Positions 35,483 to 44,423 of a stretch of 48,579 nt of DNA are shown here, piece after piece. The stretch is from an uncultured Clostridia bacterium (GTDB lineage: Bacteria > Bacillota > Clostridia > Lachnospirales > Cellulosilyticaceae). The notes beneath the pieces were generated by a model that saw only the letters and a list, made by a program, of their open reading frames with translations, did no database searches and was not told the DNA's origin. The stretch lies in the NCBI GenBank assembly GCA_937921505.1, contig CAKZUB010000081.1:1-48579 (forward strand), read 5' to 3'. The translations under genes and the position numbers were made by a program. Numbering within the stretch: the stretch's first letter is position 1; every line of letters starts with the position of its first letter.

Positions 35483-35884
35483 ATGGAATTAGAAGGAAAC
35501 AACACCTCAGATGTACAAAGTTTATATGATGTATGTAAAAGAATGATGTATTATCACACTGTTTTAAGAATGCGAGATGGAACTGAAGTAGATGGTATTG
35601 TTATAGGTGCAGAGCGTGATCATGTTGATGTTCTTATGGGTGAGGATGTAATATATCGAGAAGATGAAGATTTACAAGGCAGAAATCCAGAAGATGGAAG
35701 CCGCTATAATAGACAGAGGCCATATGGCACTCTATATGGAAGGCCTAGAAGGGTTAGACGATTTAGACGAAGAAGAATTCCGCTTGCTGAGTTATTAGTA
35801 TTATCATTATTACCTTATCCGTATAATATTACGCCATATCCTTATATTTCACCACTTCCTACTTATCCTTATTATCCTTATTAA
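35483..35884 (+). CDS. Sm-like-fold hypothetical protein with Arg-rich linker and Tyr/Pro tail
   Basis: This is a 133-residue protein. The N-terminal 60 residues contain a short-strand pattern resembling Sm/LSM-like barrels (TVLRMRDGTEVDGIVIGAERDHVDVLMG). An Arg-rich stretch (about 85-98, RPRRVRRFRRRR) follows, then a hydrophobic segment and a C-terminal tail of Pro/Tyr repeats (PYPYNITPYPYISPLP...). Such tails occur in spore-coat and other cross-linked surface proteins. The start at 35483 follows AAAGGAG; a TTG at 35474 in frame would overlap this site. A spore or envelope structural role is a guess; no family is firmly recognised. Confidence 0.6.
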   Translation: MELEGNNTSDVQSLYDVCKRMMYYHTVLRMRDGTEVDGIVIGAERDHVDVLMGEDVIYREDEDLQGRNPEDGSRYNRQRPYGTLYGRPRRVRRFRRRRIPLAELLVLSLLPYPYNITPYPYISPLPTYPYYPY

Positions 35885-35966
35885 AGCATGAAGATGAAAG
35901 ATAAAATTAAATTAAATACTTAATTTATAAGTGTATTATAAAATAGAGTTAATTATATTGAATGCT

Positions 35967-36010
35967 AATAATAGGGCAGCATCTTAGAATGGATGCGACC
36001 CTATTATTAT
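35967..36010. terminator. Terminator after the Tyr/Pro-tail gene
   Basis: AATAATAGGG (35967-35976) pairs with CCCTATTATT (35999-36008), with an inner GCATC/GATGC stem. The flanks are T/A-rich but there is no long U run. Confidence 0.5.
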
Positions 36011-36116
36011 TTCTTAGTAGGTTGTAATTCCTGATACATACTGAAAGATAGTATCAAAAGCTTATGGATAAATTTGAAGGATATAAATGAATGAATAAGG
36101 AGATAAAAGCTATATG

Positions 36117-36755
36117 TTATTTCATATAGAGAAAGTCTGCAGTAACAAATGCTTCTATTTTTAAATCACCAGGTAAGATTGGCGTTGCAGCTACATCATA
36201 CTGCAATTGTCGTAGGGGAAAAGGTGAAGCACTGCCGCCTTCAATAATACGTATGGGTATGGGATTTAATCTTACGTGCAAGTTTGTGGAAATTGTTTTA
36301 GCTTTCCCAATTGCATTATCAACGGCTAAATTTAAAGCTTGCTCATAATAAAGTTCTGGGTCAGATAATTCAAAAGATATGGATATGACGATATTGGACC
36401 CCATAGTGACGGCAGTATCAATGATATTTCCTACCTGATCAATATTACTCGTTTTGATTTCTAGGATGTTCCGTACCGAATAGCCTTTATCAATTTGTTT
36501 ACCATCCTCGTATGCGTATACTTTATCAATTGAGTATTGAATTGTTTTTATCTCTGTAATTCCAGCCTGCCTTAGAGCGTCAATGACCCTCTGGCTGATT
36601 CGTGCATTTTCTGATTGTATCTCAGATACATTATATCCAGTTGTTTGAACGCCCAAACGGATTACAGCTAAATCGGGAGTTGCCATAACATGACCCTGTC
36701 CGGTTAAAGTCATGGCATAATTGGGATAATGATTCACAGATAGAGACTGTGCCAT
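36117..36755 (-). CDS. SIMPL-domain (DUF541) protein
   Basis: The start at 36755 is chosen because AAAGGAG precedes that ATG on the minus strand; the frame runs 52 codons further upstream but through a terminator-like hairpin and without a site. The 212-residue protein matches the SIMPL/DUF541 family (GQGHVMATPDLAVIRLGV opening, then TTGYNVSEIQSENARI). Such proteins, related to E. coli YggE and Brucella BP26, form beta-rich oligomers in the envelope and are linked to oxidative stress. This one has no signal peptide, so it is cytoplasmic or exported otherwise. A Lachnospiraceae-type SIMPL protein without a signal peptide is common. Activity is unknown. Confidence 0.82.
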   Translation of the reverse strand: MAQSLSVNHYPNYAMTLTGQGHVMATPDLAVIRLGVQTTGYNVSEIQSENARISQRVIDALRQAGITEIKTIQYSIDKVYAYEDGKQIDKGYSVRNILEIKTSNIDQVGNIIDTAVTMGSNIVISISFELSDPELYYEQALNLAVDNAIGKAKTISTNLHVRLNPIPIRIIEGGSASPFPLRQLQYDVAATPILPGDLKIEAFVTADFLYMK

Positions 36756-36862
36756 AGGTGGATCTCCTTTCAAAATATTTATTTCATTATACAGTGTATT
36801 AAGAAGGACTCTATTTGAGTCCTGATTAATTTCCTGAATTATGGAATTATATAATGCAAAAG

Positions 36863-36886
36863 CCCCCAAGTCGGGTAACTTGGGGG
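36863..36886 (-). other. G/C-rich hairpin upstream of the SIMPL gene
   Basis: CCCCCAAG (36863-36870) pairs with CTTGGGGG (36879-36886). On the minus strand it is followed by CTTTTGC, like a terminator, but the next gene start is only 108 bp on and no minus-strand gene ends here. It may be an attenuator or a relic of a lost gene. Confidence 0.4.
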
Positions 36887-37028
36887 TAAATAGGATTGAT
36901 AACAAGAGCATTCATATTTCCGAGATAGTAGGAAAGAATATATAAAAAATATAAGTTAAGTATATTTGGCCCAGTGGTGGAGACACTAATTTTAAGATTA
37001 GAGCTATAAACTAACTGAGGTGATAAAT

Positions 37029-37403
37029 ATGCAGATAAGAGAAAATTCAATTATCCCATTGGGATATGGGAAGTTTGTAAGAGCAGACAAAATTGTAAGT
37101 CTTGAGCGTATAGAAGACGAAAGAGGCCCAGGCAGAAGGACAATAGTATATGTTGAGAATATAAAAACACCTTTAGTTGCCTCGAGAACAGAAAACACAA
37201 TACTAGCGAATATGGTAGAGGTCCCTAAAGAGGAACTAGAAGCTGCAGCCGCCTTTGAACTTTTAAAAGATATTCAAGATGATATGCTGCAGATTGGCCC
37301 AATGCTTAGAAAAAGTATAAAAAAAGAAGCAGGTTTTGATATTAATAAAATGGAAAAAAGAATTGATGAGATACTTAAACATGAAATAGAATTTGATAAT
37401 TAA
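37029..37403 (+). CDS. RemA-like (DUF370-related) protein with C-terminal extension
   Basis: Residues 1-60 fit the DUF370/RemA family: PLGYGKFVRADKIVSLERI resembles the IGFGN.V.A.RIVAI start of RemA, and PGRRTIVYVEN corresponds to its YGRRTRAVI strand. RemA proteins are DNA-binding regulators of biofilm-matrix genes. This protein, 124 residues long, has an additional acidic helical extension of about 60 residues (AAAAFELLKDIQDDM...), absent from RemA. The start at 37029 follows GAGGTGA; a GTG at 37020 in frame overlaps this site. The assignment comes from pattern recognition. If correct, the extension may be an oligomerisation or partner domain. The gene is convergent with the patatin gene. 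Confidence 0.55.
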   Translation: MQIRENSIIPLGYGKFVRADKIVSLERIEDERGPGRRTIVYVENIKTPLVASRTENTILANMVEVPKEELEAAAAFELLKDIQDDMLQIGPMLRKSIKKEAGFDINKMEKRIDEILKHEIEFDN

Positions 37404-38327
37404 TCATTTTGACTTAAGCGCATTCAAAGTATCTGTATAGCCTTGCTCATAAAGCTTCCTCTTGGTTGTATTAAAAAGATTAAATATACTGGAAAGATTT
37501 TTAACAGGATAATTGATATCGAAATGATTTAACAGAGGTTGAGGATTATCTTTACATTGATATAAAGTACAATCATCATTAAATCGTACAACGATTATAT
37601 TCTTAATAGATGGGATTTTTTGCGTAATTTTATAGATGACTTCTGCTGGAACATTCATAGAATGCCCACCATCTGCGTATTTAACACCATCTATTTTAAT
37701 GGACTTGTAGAATGGTTTAAGGCTGCATGAAGCTAATAATATTTTTTTTACTAAATCGGGATTGTCTTTGTAAGCATTTAAATGAAAATATTTAGGGGTC
37801 TTAGTTCTTAGGTTACTACAGCATACAATTAATTCAATATCTGAATTTAAAACATCTAGGACCATGTTATCTATAATTTTTTCTATTTTACTTAAAGAAA
37901 TATTTTTCAAGCTATATGAAGTTAAATAAACATTTTTTAAAACTTTAGATGTTCGTATACTACTTGTGATGAGACCTTTTACACCAAAGGCTATACCTGC
38001 TAATTTCGTCAGGACCTTTAATGCGAGTAGATAAGATGTTTGATGTGAATTTTTCTTTACCATGACTAGTGGTAAAGATTTTTTTATAGCTGTATCCAGA
38101 TCTAACATATCTATAAGTGTGATATTATCCCAAATATTTCTTGCCTCATCATATTTTTTAGTTAAAAATAGAGCACCATTTAAAGCACCAACAGATGTTC
38201 CAGATACAATAGCTACTCTTTTGTCTATGCCAAGATCTATTAATGCTTTCCATACACCTATTTGATAAGCACCCTTTGCTCCCCCGCCAGCTAAAACTAA
38301 TGCGAAATCTTTTTCTAGTGGTTGCAT
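37404..38327 (-). CDS. Patatin-like phospholipase
   Basis: The 307-residue protein has all patatin hallmarks. The oxyanion-hole loop GGGAKG is at 14-19, the nucleophile Ser45 sits in GTSVG (43-47), and Asp219 in ADGGHS completes the Ser-Asp dyad. It would hydrolyse acyl esters of phospholipids or lysophospholipids. It has no signal peptide and is probably cytoplasmic or membrane-associated. Residues 100-200 hold the variable patatin lid region. AAGGAG precedes the ATG on the minus strand. It does not resemble the CapV effectors, because no cGAS-like gene is adjacent. The stop codon directly abuts that of the RemA-like gene. Confidence 0.88.
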   Translation of the reverse strand: MQPLEKDFALVLAGGGAKGAYQIGVWKALIDLGIDKRVAIVSGTSVGALNGALFLTKKYDEARNIWDNITLIDMLDLDTAIKKSLPLVMVKKNSHQTSYLLALKVLTKLAGIAFGVKGLITSSIRTSKVLKNVYLTSYSLKNISLSKIEKIIDNMVLDVLNSDIELIVCCSNLRTKTPKYFHLNAYKDNPDLVKKILLASCSLKPFYKSIKIDGVKYADGGHSMNVPAEVIYKITQKIPSIKNIIVVRFNDDCTLYQCKDNPQPLLNHFDINYPVKNLSSIFNLFNTTKRKLYEQGYTDTLNALKSK

Positions 38328-38381
38328 TTAATACTCCTTGTTTGTTAATTATAATATCCCAAAAGAGTTAAAGGTTAAAAC

Positions 38382-38888
38382 CTAAAATCTATTAAGAAGG
38401 TCTTCAAGTATAGCGAGTGTATCAAGAGCAGTTACCCTAGCATTAAAAAACTCATCTAATAATGCAATGCGTTCTGCATCAGTTGTCGTACGTATTAATA
38501 AACTCAGGGTATATAAGCTGCTCTTAACAAGATTAAGAACGTTAAAAGTAAGTAAGACATGTCTATTGCGTGCACTAACACCTGGAACAGTAGCTAAGTA
38601 TTCTTGTATGACTGCATTAAGTCTTTCGATATTATTATTAATCAAATTAATGCGTATTTCAAGTTGCCTATCATCTGGAGATGGGTCTCTAAGGGCAGAT
38701 TGTGCTATATCAAATACTTGCCTTTGGAGGAATGTTATTTCACTTAAGAATTGTTGTATAATTTGTTTATGTTGGGCATCGCTAAGCATAGTATCATTTG
38801 TATCAGTTGCGCTTAGTGAGAAAGTAAACAAGATAGCAATGGATAAAACAAAAGAGACTAATGCTTTAGATTTATTGATACTGTTCAT
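38382..38888 (-). CDS. Secreted small helical protein
   Basis: The 168-residue protein starts with a signal peptide (residues 1-27, cleavage after LSA). The mature part is helical, rich in Leu, Asn and Arg, with a regular pattern of about four helices. No catalytic motif or known domain is visible, and function is unknown. AGAGGTGCC precedes the ATG on the minus strand. It runs in the same direction as the patatin gene and could be co-transcribed with it, 54 bp upstream. Confidence 0.6.
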   Translation of the reverse strand: MNSINKSKALVSFVLSIAILFTFSLSATDTNDTMLSDAQHKQIIQQFLSEITFLQRQVFDIAQSALRDPSPDDRQLEIRINLINNNIERLNAVIQEYLATVPGVSARNRHVLLTFNVLNLVKSSLYTLSLLIRTTTDAERIALLDEFFNARVTALDTLAILEDLLNRF

Positions 38889-39057
38889 ATGGCACCTCTA
38901 ATTATTAATAAAACTTACACATATTTAAGATAACCATTTCTAAAAAGAGTATGTATGATTTTTAATTTCATATTTATCTGAGATTGCATTGAATATTAGA
39001 AGATATCATTATAAAATTAGAATAGAGGCAAAAGTGCTTAATGAGTGGGGGATAATA

Positions 39058-40056
39058 GTGAAAAAAAGATCTAAACAAGAACGGTATGAAATTATAACTC
39101 ATGGTATAAAGTTTGGTGTCACACAGGCATGTAAAGACTACGGCATCTCACGCACAATTTATTATAGATGGTTAAAGCGAGTTGAAGCTTATGGTATTAA
39201 TGGATTAGAAGAAATTAAAAGAAATTATACCCCTAAAAACAAAGCAAGCCATGAATTTGAAAAGGTAGTTTTAAATAAAATAAGGATGTATCCTGAGTAT
39301 GGTCCAAGAAGTATTGCATGGATTTTAGAAGATCATGGTTTTACAATAAGTGATAGTGGTGTTTTTAATATTATGAAGCGTCATCACCTCACCACAAAAA
39401 AAGATAGAGTGGCTTTTTGTAAACAACATGATGAGGCAGATGGTTCTGAGGATAAAATACATTTGCCTTTGCCACAAGATACGAAAGTAGGAGACATATG
39501 GTTATGTTGGACAGATTATTTAGGGAATATTGATAAAGCAGGAGATATTTATCAATATTGCATTATAGATGTTAAAAGTAAGATCGCGTGTTCAAGAATT
39601 TTTCGTAGTCAAAGTACAGAGTATGCACTTGATACTTTGCTTGGTGTGGCTTTTCCAATGGGTAAGGATTTAAATATGAAGCCTCAAATCATTATGACGC
39701 ACAATGTGCAAGACTATACAACGGGTCGTAATAAAGGTGGGCACCGTTATACAACAATACTAAGAAAGCTAGGTATTAAACATATTCTATGGTCAGAAAA
39801 ATATGTGGCATACACAGATATTGCACAAGGATTTTCAGAGAAAAGTTTAAGTTTCTTAAAACATAAAATACTTGTTGAAGAGTTAAATTTTAGTGACTTA
39901 AAAGATATGCTGCAGAACTTTTTGCGAGAATATAATTTACAAAATCCAGTTGATGATCCGCTAGGTAGAGGGAAAACACCTTTTGAAATAGTAGTATCAG
40001 AAAGCAAAGAAGAGATTTTACTGCCAGTGTGGGTGTATATTAACCGCAGTTATTAA
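39058..40056 (+). mobile_element. IS481-like transposase gene with a substituted catalytic residue
   Basis: The GTG start at 39058 follows GTGGGGG; the open frame runs to 38989 but has no site there. The 332-residue protein has an N-terminal helix-turn-helix (about 10-60, ACKDYGISRTIYYRWLKR) and a second one (about 80-120), then an rve/DDE integrase core. The DDE residues appear as Asp153 (WTDYLG), His215 (THNVQDYT, where the TDNG-type second Asp is expected) and Glu261 (SEKSLSF). Loss of the second Asp should abolish strand transfer. No terminal inverted repeats or target duplication were seen, so this is a solitary, perhaps domesticated, gene. It could act as a DNA-binding protein. Confidence 0.6.
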
Positions 40057-40107
40057 TGCGTAGAGGCTCTAGACTAGTTAGATAAATTTAAATAAAGGGG
40101 TTTGCCG

Positions 40108-41322
40108 ATGAAGAAAGTTGCTGTTATTGGGGGAGGATTTTCAGGACTGACTACGGCCTATTATCTTCAGAAAAAGGGATATCATGTTACCATTTTTGAA
40201 AAGGATCTACGGATTGGCGGTCAATGTTTTACAATACATAAGGGCAGGCAGATGTGCGAATTAGGCTGTGTTTTTGGTGCGTCTCATCAATTATTAAATT
40301 TACTTAAGGAGTTAGGGGTTAAAAATGAATATAGATACTTTTATCGTAGTTTTCTAACGATGATAGGTAAAAAAATGCCCCAGATTGAAAATAGTAAGAT
40401 TGCTCGTTTTCAAGAACAATACAAGCGGCTGCCAACGGTTCTTAAACAATATGAAAGTATTCTAAAAGTACCTGGATTTACAAATATCCCTACAGAGCTA
40501 ACGGTAAGTTTTGAAGAGTGGTGTAAAGAAAACGACCTAGATGAGTTATCGGCCATTTATGCGCCTCATTTTGCAGCTTTTGGCTATGGTAATTTAAAAG
40601 ATACTTCAGCCATATATGTTTTGAAACACTTAGATTTAGAAACTTTATCTTGGCTAGTAGAGGGAAGGAGTCTTATTTATTTTCCAAAAGGAGTCAGTGA
40701 AATAACCCAAAAATTAGCAAGCCTAATTGAAGATATACGCTATGGGGCAGAAGTTCTACAAGTTATGGGTGGAGAACGGGTGAGCATACGAACAAATATA
40801 GGGACTTATTATTATGATCAAGTAATCATAACAACACCTATGGATCAAGAGGGGATTAAACAAAAAGACTTTGCAAGACTTATGGGGGTGTATCAACAGA
40901 AATATTATAATGTTTTGGCCTATTGTATTGAGGGAACATACCGTACAACTACATATTTTAAAGAAAATTTTCTAGAGGAAGGGCGATTGCTTTTATTACA
41001 TGGTTATAACTCAGAAAGTGATAATAAGTTAATTACAACTTATTGTTATGGAGATATCAATATTGAGCAGTTAAAGAGTAATATAGATAGTGACTTAATA
41101 AAAGCAGGAGTTGAGGTGAGAAACTTATTTGCATACAAAAGGTGGAAAACATTCCCGCATGTAAAACAAGTAGATTTAGCGAGTGGGTTTTATGATAAGT
41201 TAGCAAGGATTCAAGGTAGAGACGGCATTTATTTTGCTGGAGGTCTGACTTGTTTTCCTAATATGGGGAAATTATGTGAATTTGCTAAGTTTTTTGTTGA
41301 TGAATATTTTGATGTGTTATAG
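40108..41322 (+). CDS. NAD(P)/FAD-dependent oxidoreductase (amino-oxidase/phytoene-dehydrogenase-like)
   Basis: The 404-residue flavoprotein opens with the dinucleotide-binding GGGFSGL motif (residues 8-14) after VAVI, then Glu near residue 33, typical of FAD binding. The RIGGQCFT motif and the C-terminal GIYFAGG segment (before residue 380) complete the amino-oxidase pattern. Similar proteins are protoporphyrinogen-oxidase- or protein-lysine-oxidase-like; the substrate is unknown. The start at 40108 follows AAAGGGG; a TTG at 40102 in frame overlaps this region. It stands alone, with a good terminator, and is separate from the four-gene redox operon that starts 328 bp further on. Confidence 0.82.
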   Translation: MKKVAVIGGGFSGLTTAYYLQKKGYHVTIFEKDLRIGGQCFTIHKGRQMCELGCVFGASHQLLNLLKELGVKNEYRYFYRSFLTMIGKKMPQIENSKIARFQEQYKRLPTVLKQYESILKVPGFTNIPTELTVSFEEWCKENDLDELSAIYAPHFAAFGYGNLKDTSAIYVLKHLDLETLSWLVEGRSLIYFPKGVSEITQKLASLIEDIRYGAEVLQVMGGERVSIRTNIGTYYYDQVIITTPMDQEGIKQKDFARLMGVYQQKYYNVLAYCIEGTYRTTTYFKENFLEEGRLLLLHGYNSESDNKLITTYCYGDINIEQLKSNIDSDLIKAGVEVRNLFAYKRWKTFPHVKQVDLASGFYDKLARIQGRDGIYFAGGLTCFPNMGKLCEFAKFFVDEYFDVL

Positions 41323-41334
41323 CATATAGTGCTA

Positions 41335-41369
41335 ATGACTATAAGAGAGGATATCTTATAGTCATTTTT
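41335..41369 (+). terminator. Terminator after the FAD oxidoreductase
   Basis: ATGACTATAAG (41335-41345) pairs perfectly with CTTATAGTCAT (41355-41365) and is followed by TTTTG. Confidence 0.8.
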
Positions 41370-41574
41370 GTATATTAAAGCTAAAAAAGGGTTTGATAAA
41401 AAAAGTTTAATTTGAATAAGTGTTTACATTTTCTTAGTGTAAAAGAGCGGTTTTTAAGAAGGGAGTCTTGTAGTATAGATAGTTAGGGCATTTATGTTTA
41501 AAGTATTATAAAATATTTGTAAACATGAAGAGAAAGTATTTCGACATGTGATGGAATATCAAGATCTGAGGGAG

Positions 41575-41604
41575 TTGTAAGGGCAGGACACTTTAACATA
41601 TAAT
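41575..41604 (+). promoter_or_regulatory. Probable promoter of the four-gene redox operon
   Basis: TTGTAA (41575-41580), an 18-bp spacer and TATAAT (41599-41604) lie 47 bp before the first start codon. The rest of the 41370-41574 stretch is AT-rich and shows nothing else I can name. Confidence 0.55.
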
Positions 41605-41650
41605 AGAAGCATAATGCGTTAAAAAAATAACAAAAGGGGAGATTTAAACC

Positions 41651-43189
41651 ATGCCTAATTATGATGTAATTGTTATCGGCTCAGGATGTGCTGGCTTAGC
41701 AGCAGCAGCTAGAATTGCTAAAAGCAATAAGAAAGTGCTTGTACTTGAAAAGCATAATATTCCAGGGGGATGTGGAACGAGCTTTAGAAGAGGGAGATTT
41801 GAATTTGAGGTAGCACTGCATCAACTAAGTCAAATGGGTTCAGCCGAAAACCCTGGTGGACTTAGAAAGTTATTCAGAGAATATGGTATAGAAGAACAGA
41901 TTGATTGGGTAGAGATCAAGGATTTATATAATATTATTCAACCAAGCGCAGATATTAACCTTTCTTTACCAACAGATGTTGAACAAGCTAAAAAAACAAT
42001 GTCAAAACAATTTCCTAAGGAAAAAGAAAATATTATTCAATATTATGATTTGGTTTGGAGTTTCTGTAAAGAGTATTTTGAACTTATTCAAAAGCCAGAA
42101 ACACCAGAAGGCGAGGGTTTTGGCTATGAAATGAAGAAGATGGTAACAGGGAAATTATTTGGTAAGAAATATCCGTATTTAGCAAAATACATGATGAGAT
42201 CCACACAAGAAGTTTTAAATGAAATAGGTTTAAGTAAGGAAGCACAAGCTTGTGTCAATGTTTATTGGTCCTTTATGGGAATGCCACCAGAGAAATTACC
42301 TTTTGCAATATTAGCAGCATGTACCTATCTTTATATTTTAAATAAGCCTTACTATTTAAAAGGTGGATCGCAGGTAATGTCACAAGCGTTAACCGAATTT
42401 ATCCGCAAAAATGGCGGAACGGTGCGTTTTAATTGTGGCGCAAAGAGAATTTTACTTGAGGGCAATAAAGCAGTAGGGGTTATTACTGATACAGATGAAA
42501 CAATAAAAGCCGCTAAAATTATTTCTAATATTTCCCCCATACATACTTATGTCAATTTATTAGAACCACAACAAGTACCAGAAAGCACCCTTGAATATTT
42601 AAGTAATTGTAAGGTTGGTACATCTGCGTTTAGTTGCTTTATAGGACTTGATTGTCCGCCAGAAGAGATTGGGCTTACAACTTCTTTTAACTTAATGTAT
42701 CCAAAAGCAGTGTCTCATGATGGCGTTGAAGCTATCAAAAAGCTTACTGTCGAAGATGATCCATTGGTTGTGACTTGTTATACTGTAGATGATCCGGAAG
42801 TATCACCAAAAGGTACAAGTATTGTTTCAGCAGTTGCCCTAAAATATGCAGAGCCATGGATTCAGTTGGCACCAGAACAATATTATGAAACAAAATATAA
42901 AGTAGCTGAGCAGCTAATTAACCGCATAAATGACCAGTTTCCAGGTTTTAAAGACCATATTGAAGAGCTTGAAGTTGCAACGCCACTTACACATATGAGA
43001 TACCTAAATCACCCAGGTGGTGCTATCTATGGATTTGAACAAGATCTTAATGCAACAGGTTTCTTTTTTCCAGCAGAATCTAAAATTGAAAACCTTGAAT
43101 TTGCTAGTGGGTGGGCAAGACTCTGTGGATTTGGACCAAACTATATGTATGGGAATAAAATAGCGAATAAGGTTTTAGGGGAGGCGTAG
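41651..43189 (+). CDS. Phytoene-desaturase-type FAD-dependent oxidoreductase
   Basis: The 512-residue protein belongs to the CrtI/CrtISO/RetSat branch of flavoproteins: the GSGCAGL motif with Glu/Lys after KKVLVLEKHN, then the NIPGGCGTSFRRG loop, and a C-terminal FAD-contacting segment GFEQDLNATGFFF. The branch acts on conjugated polyenes and isoprenoids, as desaturase, isomerase or saturase. AAAGGGG precedes the ATG. The next gene starts 3 bp after the stop and encodes an electron-transfer reductase, so electrons probably enter from NAD(P)H through it. A saturase using a lipid or isoprenoid acceptor is the likely activity; no carotenoid genes are visible nearby. Confidence 0.82.
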   Translation: MPNYDVIVIGSGCAGLAAAARIAKSNKKVLVLEKHNIPGGCGTSFRRGRFEFEVALHQLSQMGSAENPGGLRKLFREYGIEEQIDWVEIKDLYNIIQPSADINLSLPTDVEQAKKTMSKQFPKEKENIIQYYDLVWSFCKEYFELIQKPETPEGEGFGYEMKKMVTGKLFGKKYPYLAKYMMRSTQEVLNEIGLSKEAQACVNVYWSFMGMPPEKLPFAILAACTYLYILNKPYYLKGGSQVMSQALTEFIRKNGGTVRFNCGAKRILLEGNKAVGVITDTDETIKAAKIISNISPIHTYVNLLEPQQVPESTLEYLSNCKVGTSAFSCFIGLDCPPEEIGLTTSFNLMYPKAVSHDGVEAIKKLTVEDDPLVVTCYTVDDPEVSPKGTSIVSAVALKYAEPWIQLAPEQYYETKYKVAEQLINRINDQFPGFKDHIEELEVATPLTHMRYLNHPGGAIYGFEQDLNATGFFFPAESKIENLEFASGWARLCGFGPNYMYGNKIANKVLGEA

Positions 43190-43192
43190 AAG

Positions 43193-44356
43193 ATGAATTT
43201 AAAAGAAACGATTTGTAAAAACTTGCCAGGTGGACAACAGGTATTAGAGAGTATTAAAGCTAGAAGATTAGAAGGCAATAATTTTCGCTTAGAGAGAAAT
43301 CGTACAACTGAAATTACTAACCGTATACATCCAGGAAGTTTAAATTTAATTATTTCTGAGATTATAGAAGTGACAAACGAAGCAAAAACCTTTCGCTTAG
43401 TTTCAAAGGATGGTTATTTACCTCCTTTTCAGGCAGGCCAATATTTAAATATTTTTGCTGAGATTGAAGGCGTTCGCACAAGTCGCCCGATTAGTATATC
43501 CTCATCACCTAGACAACGAGCTTATTATGATATTACAATAGCACGTATTACAACAGGATTTGTTTCGGATTTCTTCTTAGATAAAGTTAAAGTAGGAGAT
43601 GAGTTTGAAGCAAGTGAACCGGCTGGGAACTTTTATCACAATCCTGTTTTTCATGGAGATGAAGTAGTCTTTCTTGCTGGAGGAAGTGGCGTAACGCCCT
43701 TTGCAAGCATGATTAGAGAGGTGCTTAGTGCGGGTATTAAGCGTCAGATACACTTGCTTTATGGTGTTAAAACAGAAGATGCAGCTTTCTTTAAAGAAGA
43801 ATTTGAACTACTCGCTAAAAGTCATAAAAACTTTGTATTTACATTAGTAGTATCAGAACCAACAGAAAGCTATACAGGACGCGCTGGATTTATAAGCGCA
43901 GACACTATAAAAGAAGTTGTTGGAGATCTGGATAATAAAATGTTCTATATCTGTGGGCCACAGGTGATGTATGGTTTTTGTGGATCAGAATTAGATAAAT
44001 TAAAGGTAGCAGCTAGACGCATCAGACATGAGATGTTTTGTGGGAGACAAGATATTCAAAATGAGCCAGGATGGCCAGAAGGTCTATCACCTGATCAAGT
44101 ATTTGATGTAAAAATAATTGGGGGACTTACAATTAAAGCAAGAGCCGGGGAAAACTTGCTTATAGCTCTTGAACGTCATAATATTCGCGTAAATGTTTGT
44201 TGTCGTTCAGGTGAGTGCAGTCTGTGCCGTATCCAACTCGTATCAGGAAAAGTATTTTCACCAAAGGGTGTACTTTTAAGACATGCTGATGAAAAATACG
44301 GTTATATTCACTCTTGTAAGGCTTTTCCAATTTCTAATGTTGAAATAATGCTGTAG
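43193..44356 (+). CDS. Ferredoxin-NAD(P)H reductase with C-terminal [2Fe-2S] domain
   Basis: The 387-residue protein has an N-terminal extension of about 55 residues, then an FNR module with flavin-binding RPISISS, the NAD(P)-binding GGSGVTPFASM and CGPQVMY, and a C-terminal plant-type ferredoxin with CX4CX2C (CRSGECSLC) plus the last Cys in HSCKAFP. The order FAD-NAD-2Fe2S is that of Hcr, phthalate-dioxygenase-reductase-like and methane-monooxygenase-type reductases. It starts 3 bp after the phytoene-desaturase-type gene, so it is the obvious electron donor to that flavoprotein. The N-terminal part is not part of the normal FNR fold. Confidence 0.87.
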   Translation: MNLKETICKNLPGGQQVLESIKARRLEGNNFRLERNRTTEITNRIHPGSLNLIISEIIEVTNEAKTFRLVSKDGYLPPFQAGQYLNIFAEIEGVRTSRPISISSSPRQRAYYDITIARITTGFVSDFFLDKVKVGDEFEASEPAGNFYHNPVFHGDEVVFLAGGSGVTPFASMIREVLSAGIKRQIHLLYGVKTEDAAFFKEEFELLAKSHKNFVFTLVVSEPTESYTGRAGFISADTIKEVVGDLDNKMFYICGPQVMYGFCGSELDKLKVAARRIRHEMFCGRQDIQNEPGWPEGLSPDQVFDVKIIGGLTIKARAGENLLIALERHNIRVNVCCRSGECSLCRIQLVSGKVFSPKGVLLRHADEKYGYIHSCKAFPISNVEIML

Positions 44357-44361
44357 GTATC

Positions 44362-44384
44362 AAGCATAGTGAAACACTATGCTT
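44362..44384 (+). other. Intercistronic hairpin
   Basis: AAGCATAGTG (44362-44371) pairs with CACTATGCTT (44375-44384) around a 3-nt loop, with no U-tract. It lies between the reductase and the third gene and may tune relative mRNA stability. Confidence 0.5.
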
Positions 44385-44423
44385 CTAGATGGAGTAATAC
44401 TATAAAAAAAGGGGTGTTAGATT

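Noticed and set aside
36756..36911. N-terminal extension of the SIMPL protein, including a hydrophobic start that could pass for a signal peptide
   Set aside because: It would read through a terminator-like hairpin and has no ribosome binding site, whereas AAAGGAG sits at the right distance before the ATG at 36755.
37404..38327. Patatin gene as a CBASS CapV effector
   Set aside because: No CD-NTase (cGAS-like) gene or accessory CapW/Cap2 genes lie nearby; the neighbours are a RemA-like protein and a secreted hypothetical.
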